Shown: positions 61,797-64,000 of the stretch, piece by piece
Layout of the letters: every line of letters starts with the position of its first letter
How positions within the stretch are numbered: the stretch's first letter is position 1
Source: Glutamicibacter sp. PS
GTDB taxonomy: Bacteria > Actinomycetota > Actinomycetes > Actinomycetales > Micrococcaceae
Length of the DNA: 64,000 nucleotides
NCBI GenBank assembly: GCA_031317595.1
Contig: JANCMB010000001.1
Span: 1,420,971 to 1,484,970, forward strand
Direction: 5' to 3'
Translations under genes and position numbers: made by a program
Notes under the pieces: model-generated
Databases searched by the model: none
Told to the model about the DNA's origin: nothing
The model's input: the letters and a program-made list of their open reading frames with translations, nothing else

Positions 61797-63083
61797 TTAG
61801 CGCTGTGCATCCGACGCGCTGGGTAGCCTGAGCGGCATGATCAGCTGCTCGAAGGTCACCTGATCCATCGGCACCGAGGCGTCACTCAGGTGCACTGCCT
61901 TACGTGGTTCAGGTCGACACAGTGAAAGGCGGACACGCTGCGCTCTGAGGGCCTTGAGCATGCTCAGGTAATAGGTCGGCTTGAACGCGATGTCGAAGGC
62001 TTCAGTCACGATCGCATCCACCCGCGGGGACTCTTGCACCTCCCCGTCCTCCAAGGTCGCGACAATCCGAACCGCGTCACCGTCCTCCGTAGAAACCAAC
62101 CGCATCGGAGTGGCGCGTGGGGCAAGTGCCTCGATCACCTGCACGGCCTTCTGAATCCCCACACCATCGATGAGCACGTGCACCCGATCCACCGTGACGT
62201 CCTTGAAGAGCGTGGACAGATCCGGGTATTTTCCCTCCTGGCAGAGCACGCGTGCTTCAAACTCGTCGCCGATCATGGCCACGGCCTCAGCCTCTTTCGT
62301 TTTCGTTGGCTGGGCGCCATACAGCCTCAGCTTGAACTCGCCACCAGCGAGGATCTTCTTCAGCCGCGGCCACTCCTTGCCCGGAATGAGCGCCCGGGCG
62401 GAAGCCTGACCGCCGAGGTCACCGGCCTCAAGGAGCGCGACCGGCATGCTGGCCCGCGCCATCCGAAACCGGTCGGTGCCATACACCGTCAGCTTCCCGC
62501 CCTCGATGACGATCTGCACGCAGGTCAAAACCGGCGCCACGTCATCCTTCGAAGCGAACGGGATCACCCGGTCAACACTCCGGATGAACTCCTCAACGTC
62601 GACCTCGACCTGCGGGCCACGTTCCAGCCCAGCAAGGATGCTCGGGTTCTCGATCTTGTCGAGACCCACCTTTTCGACGGCGGCGGCAATGCTGTGCGGG
62701 ACCGCGAGGCGGTAACCCTCAACCTCCACGTACAGTGCCTCGCGGCCCTGAAATTCTTCCCAGCTCAGCGTGACGTCTGAGTCCTTCGGCACGACCTTCA
62801 GCACCTCGCGGATCGTGCGATACAGCCCGTTAGCGTGCGCGACCTTCGCAGTACCTGCGGCACCAGTTGGGCCCTGGCCATGACTTGCCATGAGCGCGGT
62901 CTGATAGTCGAAGGAGCTGGCCGCGACCGCAGAGCCTGCAAAGCGCAACACCACCACTCCAGCGGCCGGGACCGGAAGTCGACCCGGAGGCAAAACCTTA
63001 GCCAAGAGCTCCTGCCAATCCTTGCCCGGACGGGTCGCCTTGAATGGTGTGATGGTGGTGTGTTCGGTGGTTTGTGTGCTCAT
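61797..63083 (-). CDS. DnaN-like sliding clamp encoded by the phage
   Basis: 428 residues from ATG 63083 (overlaps the WhiB stop as ATGA). The three-domain clamp pattern is visible: EFIRSVDRVIPFASKDDVAPVLTCVQI opens domain 2, GTDRFRMARASMPV follows, and the C-terminus ends near LIMPLRLPS, the classic clamp tail. It would tether DNA polymerase to the phage genome. Host DnaN is encoded elsewhere, so this is an extra copy. The longer frame to 63287 is a shadow. Confidence 0.85.
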   Translation of the reverse strand: MSTQTTEHTTITPFKATRPGKDWQELLAKVLPPGRLPVPAAGVVVLRFAGSAVAASSFDYQTALMASHGQGPTGAAGTAKVAHANGLYRTIREVLKVVPKDSDVTLSWEEFQGREALYVEVEGYRLAVPHSIAAAVEKVGLDKIENPSILAGLERGPQVEVDVEEFIRSVDRVIPFASKDDVAPVLTCVQIVIEGGKLTVYGTDRFRMARASMPVALLEAGDLGGQASARALIPGKEWPRLKKILAGGEFKLRLYGAQPTKTKEAEAVAMIGDEFEARVLCQEGKYPDLSTLFKDVTVDRVHVLIDGVGIQKAVQVIEALAPRATPMRLVSTEDGDAVRIVATLEDGEVQESPRVDAIVTEAFDIAFKPTYYLSMLKALRAQRVRLSLCRPEPRKAVHLSDASVPMDQVTFEQLIMPLRLPSASDAQR

Positions 63084-63406
63084 TGGTCCTTGTCCTTCCG
63101 CTCTGCTTTCTGTCTTCTTCTGAGTTCGCTCTGCCTCTGGGCTGGCGAGAGCCCACCGTAGATTCCCTCTTTGACTTCTCGGTGCTCCAGCGCGTAGTCC
63201 AAGCACGCCTCCCGCACTGGACAATCGGCGCAGATCAGGAACGCTTCTCGCCCCTCGATCACGATCTGCGCAGGGTGTGGAAACCACGGGTCTCCGTTGG
63301 TTTTGAAGTCGTAGGTGCGGCAGGCAGCCTGCTCTCGCCAGTCCTCAGACTTCGAGTGGGTGGCCGGCTGGTGCTTCACGGTGCTCGCAGATCCCCGGGT
63401 CAGCAT
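63080..63406 (-). CDS. WhiB-family iron-sulfur regulator
   Basis: 108 residues from ATG 63406. The four cluster Cys are in QAACRTYDF and ICADCPVREAC; a Gly-rich turn follows as GIYGGLS in place of the more common GVWGG. A basic C-terminus (RRRQKAERKDK) would contact DNA. Phage WhiB proteins can bind the host sigma factor and alter host gene expression or exclude other phages. It lies at the head of the clamp-antirepressor part of the operon. Confidence 0.88.
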   Translation of the reverse strand: MLTRGSASTVKHQPATHSKSEDWREQAACRTYDFKTNGDPWFPHPAQIVIEGREAFLICADCPVREACLDYALEHREVKEGIYGGLSPAQRQSELRRRQKAERKDKDQ

Positions 63407-63816
63407 GGTGGCTCCGTCTCTGGGCGATTGCTGCCCTTGGAGAGATACGGAAGCCCGTCGACAAAGTTCACAAAGAACCACTCGACCGACCGGCAGAACT
63501 CGCGCGCTTGCAGCACTTGCTTCTCGGCCTCGCGGAGCGCCTCCGCCTCGTCGCTGAATGATTTGCGCCAGATCGGATCTTGCTTGGCGTCCCAGACTGT
63601 CACCATCCAGACGCGCTCCCCCGCCGCGAGACCCGGAATGCACCGGATACCAGCGCGAGGCCAAGTCACTGCAGCCGATTCCTGGTGCGTAAAAGGCGTC
63701 TTGCCGCGGTCGCGGTCGATGATGCGCGGCGCCGGAGCCGCTGAGGCCGGGTGCTTCGCCACGCAGATCTGCCGGCGGATCTCCGCCGCGCTGACCTCAC
63801 GTACGGCCGCGGTCAT
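63400..63816 (-). CDS. Phage protein, function unknown
   Basis: 138 residues from ATG 63816, which overlaps the upstream stop as ATGA. Contains RVWMVTVWDAKQDPIWRKSFSDEAEALREAEKQV, a beta-strand/helix pattern, and ends EPPC before overlapping the WhiB start by seven bases. No family recognised. Confidence 0.6.
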   Translation of the reverse strand: MTAAVREVSAAEIRRQICVAKHPASAAPAPRIIDRDRGKTPFTHQESAAVTWPRAGIRCIPGLAAGERVWMVTVWDAKQDPIWRKSFSDEAEALREAEKQVLQAREFCRSVEWFFVNFVDGLPYLSKGSNRPETEPPC

Positions 63817-64000
63817 GCCTTGCCCTCGCTCTCGCACGTCGGGCACGGGCTACCAGGCTGGCCATGTGCGATCGACTGCTGACCGCACCGGCCACACACC
63901 TGCTCACATTCCGCCGGCAGATCCACGTTGTAGGCCTCGACATTCGGACCCTCAGTATCGAGCTCGCGACCCAAATTGATCGCCGCGACCTCATCGCTAT
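63813..64000 (-). CDS. Zinc-ribbon phage protein, partial (N-terminus off the window)
   Basis: The frame is open from the window edge to a TGA at 63813. The visible C-terminal part contains CGRCGQQSIAHGQP ... CPTCESEG, two Cys pairs typical of a zinc ribbon. Its start lies beyond 64 kb. The stop overlaps the next start (ATGA), so it belongs to the early operon. Confidence 0.65.
   Translation of the reverse strand, partial: SDEVAAINLGRELDTEGPNVEAYNVDLPAECEQVCGRCGQQSIAHGQPGSPCPTCESEGKA

Overview
The window is high-GC actinobacterial DNA, most likely from a member of the Micrococcaceae (Arthrobacter/Glutamicibacter type). This rests on four things seen here: the fused 2-oxoglutarate dehydrogenase gene kgd, the SigR/RsrA thiol-stress pair, the 24-residue ribosomal protein bL37, and a tmRNA with an AESKRTDFALAA tag. 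The genus is an inference from gene order and was not tested by any search.

Positions 1-33.4 kb are ordinary chromosome. In order they hold: the end of an ABC importer (TrpX-type binding protein and permease); helicase hrpA; a HIT protein; a rhodanese and an MBL hydrolase; a zinc module (Zur-type repressor, ZnuB, ZnuC, a candidate Zur box); two CBS/CNNM membrane proteins; kgd; a GDSL-like protein lacking its catalytic residues; bL37; rsrA-sigR with a textbook SigR autoregulatory promoter; aroA-rsgA-hisN-mntR; a DUF2568-type membrane protein; about 0.8 kb of apparently empty DNA; ssrA (tmRNA) and smpB; an M23 cell-wall hydrolase with ftsX-ftsE; a two-subunit CoA-transferase; prfB; and four overlapping Tad/Flp-pilus genes (one pilin-like, three TadE/TadG-like) that stop abruptly.

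Positions about 33.4-35.4 kb are an accessory strip with a membrane-anchored unknown protein and a Panacea (PanA) antitoxin followed by a probable toxin. They end in a perfect 17-bp-stem terminator.

Positions 35.5-64 kb are a siphovirus-type prophage, almost all on the minus strand. Read in transcription order (right to left), the early genes come first: zinc-ribbon protein, WhiB, DnaN-like clamp, BRO-N/KilAC antirepressor, Cys-rich protein, glutaredoxin, small proteins, HNH/replication-like protein, VRR-NUC nuclease. Then come HNH-TerS-TerL-portal-MuF-scaffold-capsid, head-tail connectors, tail tube, the G/GT chaperones with a -1 frameshift, tape measure, Dit and baseplate, tail fibre, and lysis (M15 endolysin, holin). 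One plus-strand lipoprotein gene sits inside the tail module and looks like a lysogenic-conversion gene. Integrase, repressor and the far attachment site lie beyond 64 kb, so the prophage is incomplete here.

I found no system that I can call wholly undescribed. The strongest leads are the PanA-type toxin-antitoxin pair at the phage edge, the plus-strand lipoprotein, the phage-coded sliding clamp with WhiB and glutaredoxin, the SigR promoter placed so that a longer leaderless SigR could be made, and the Tad locus apparently cut by the prophage.
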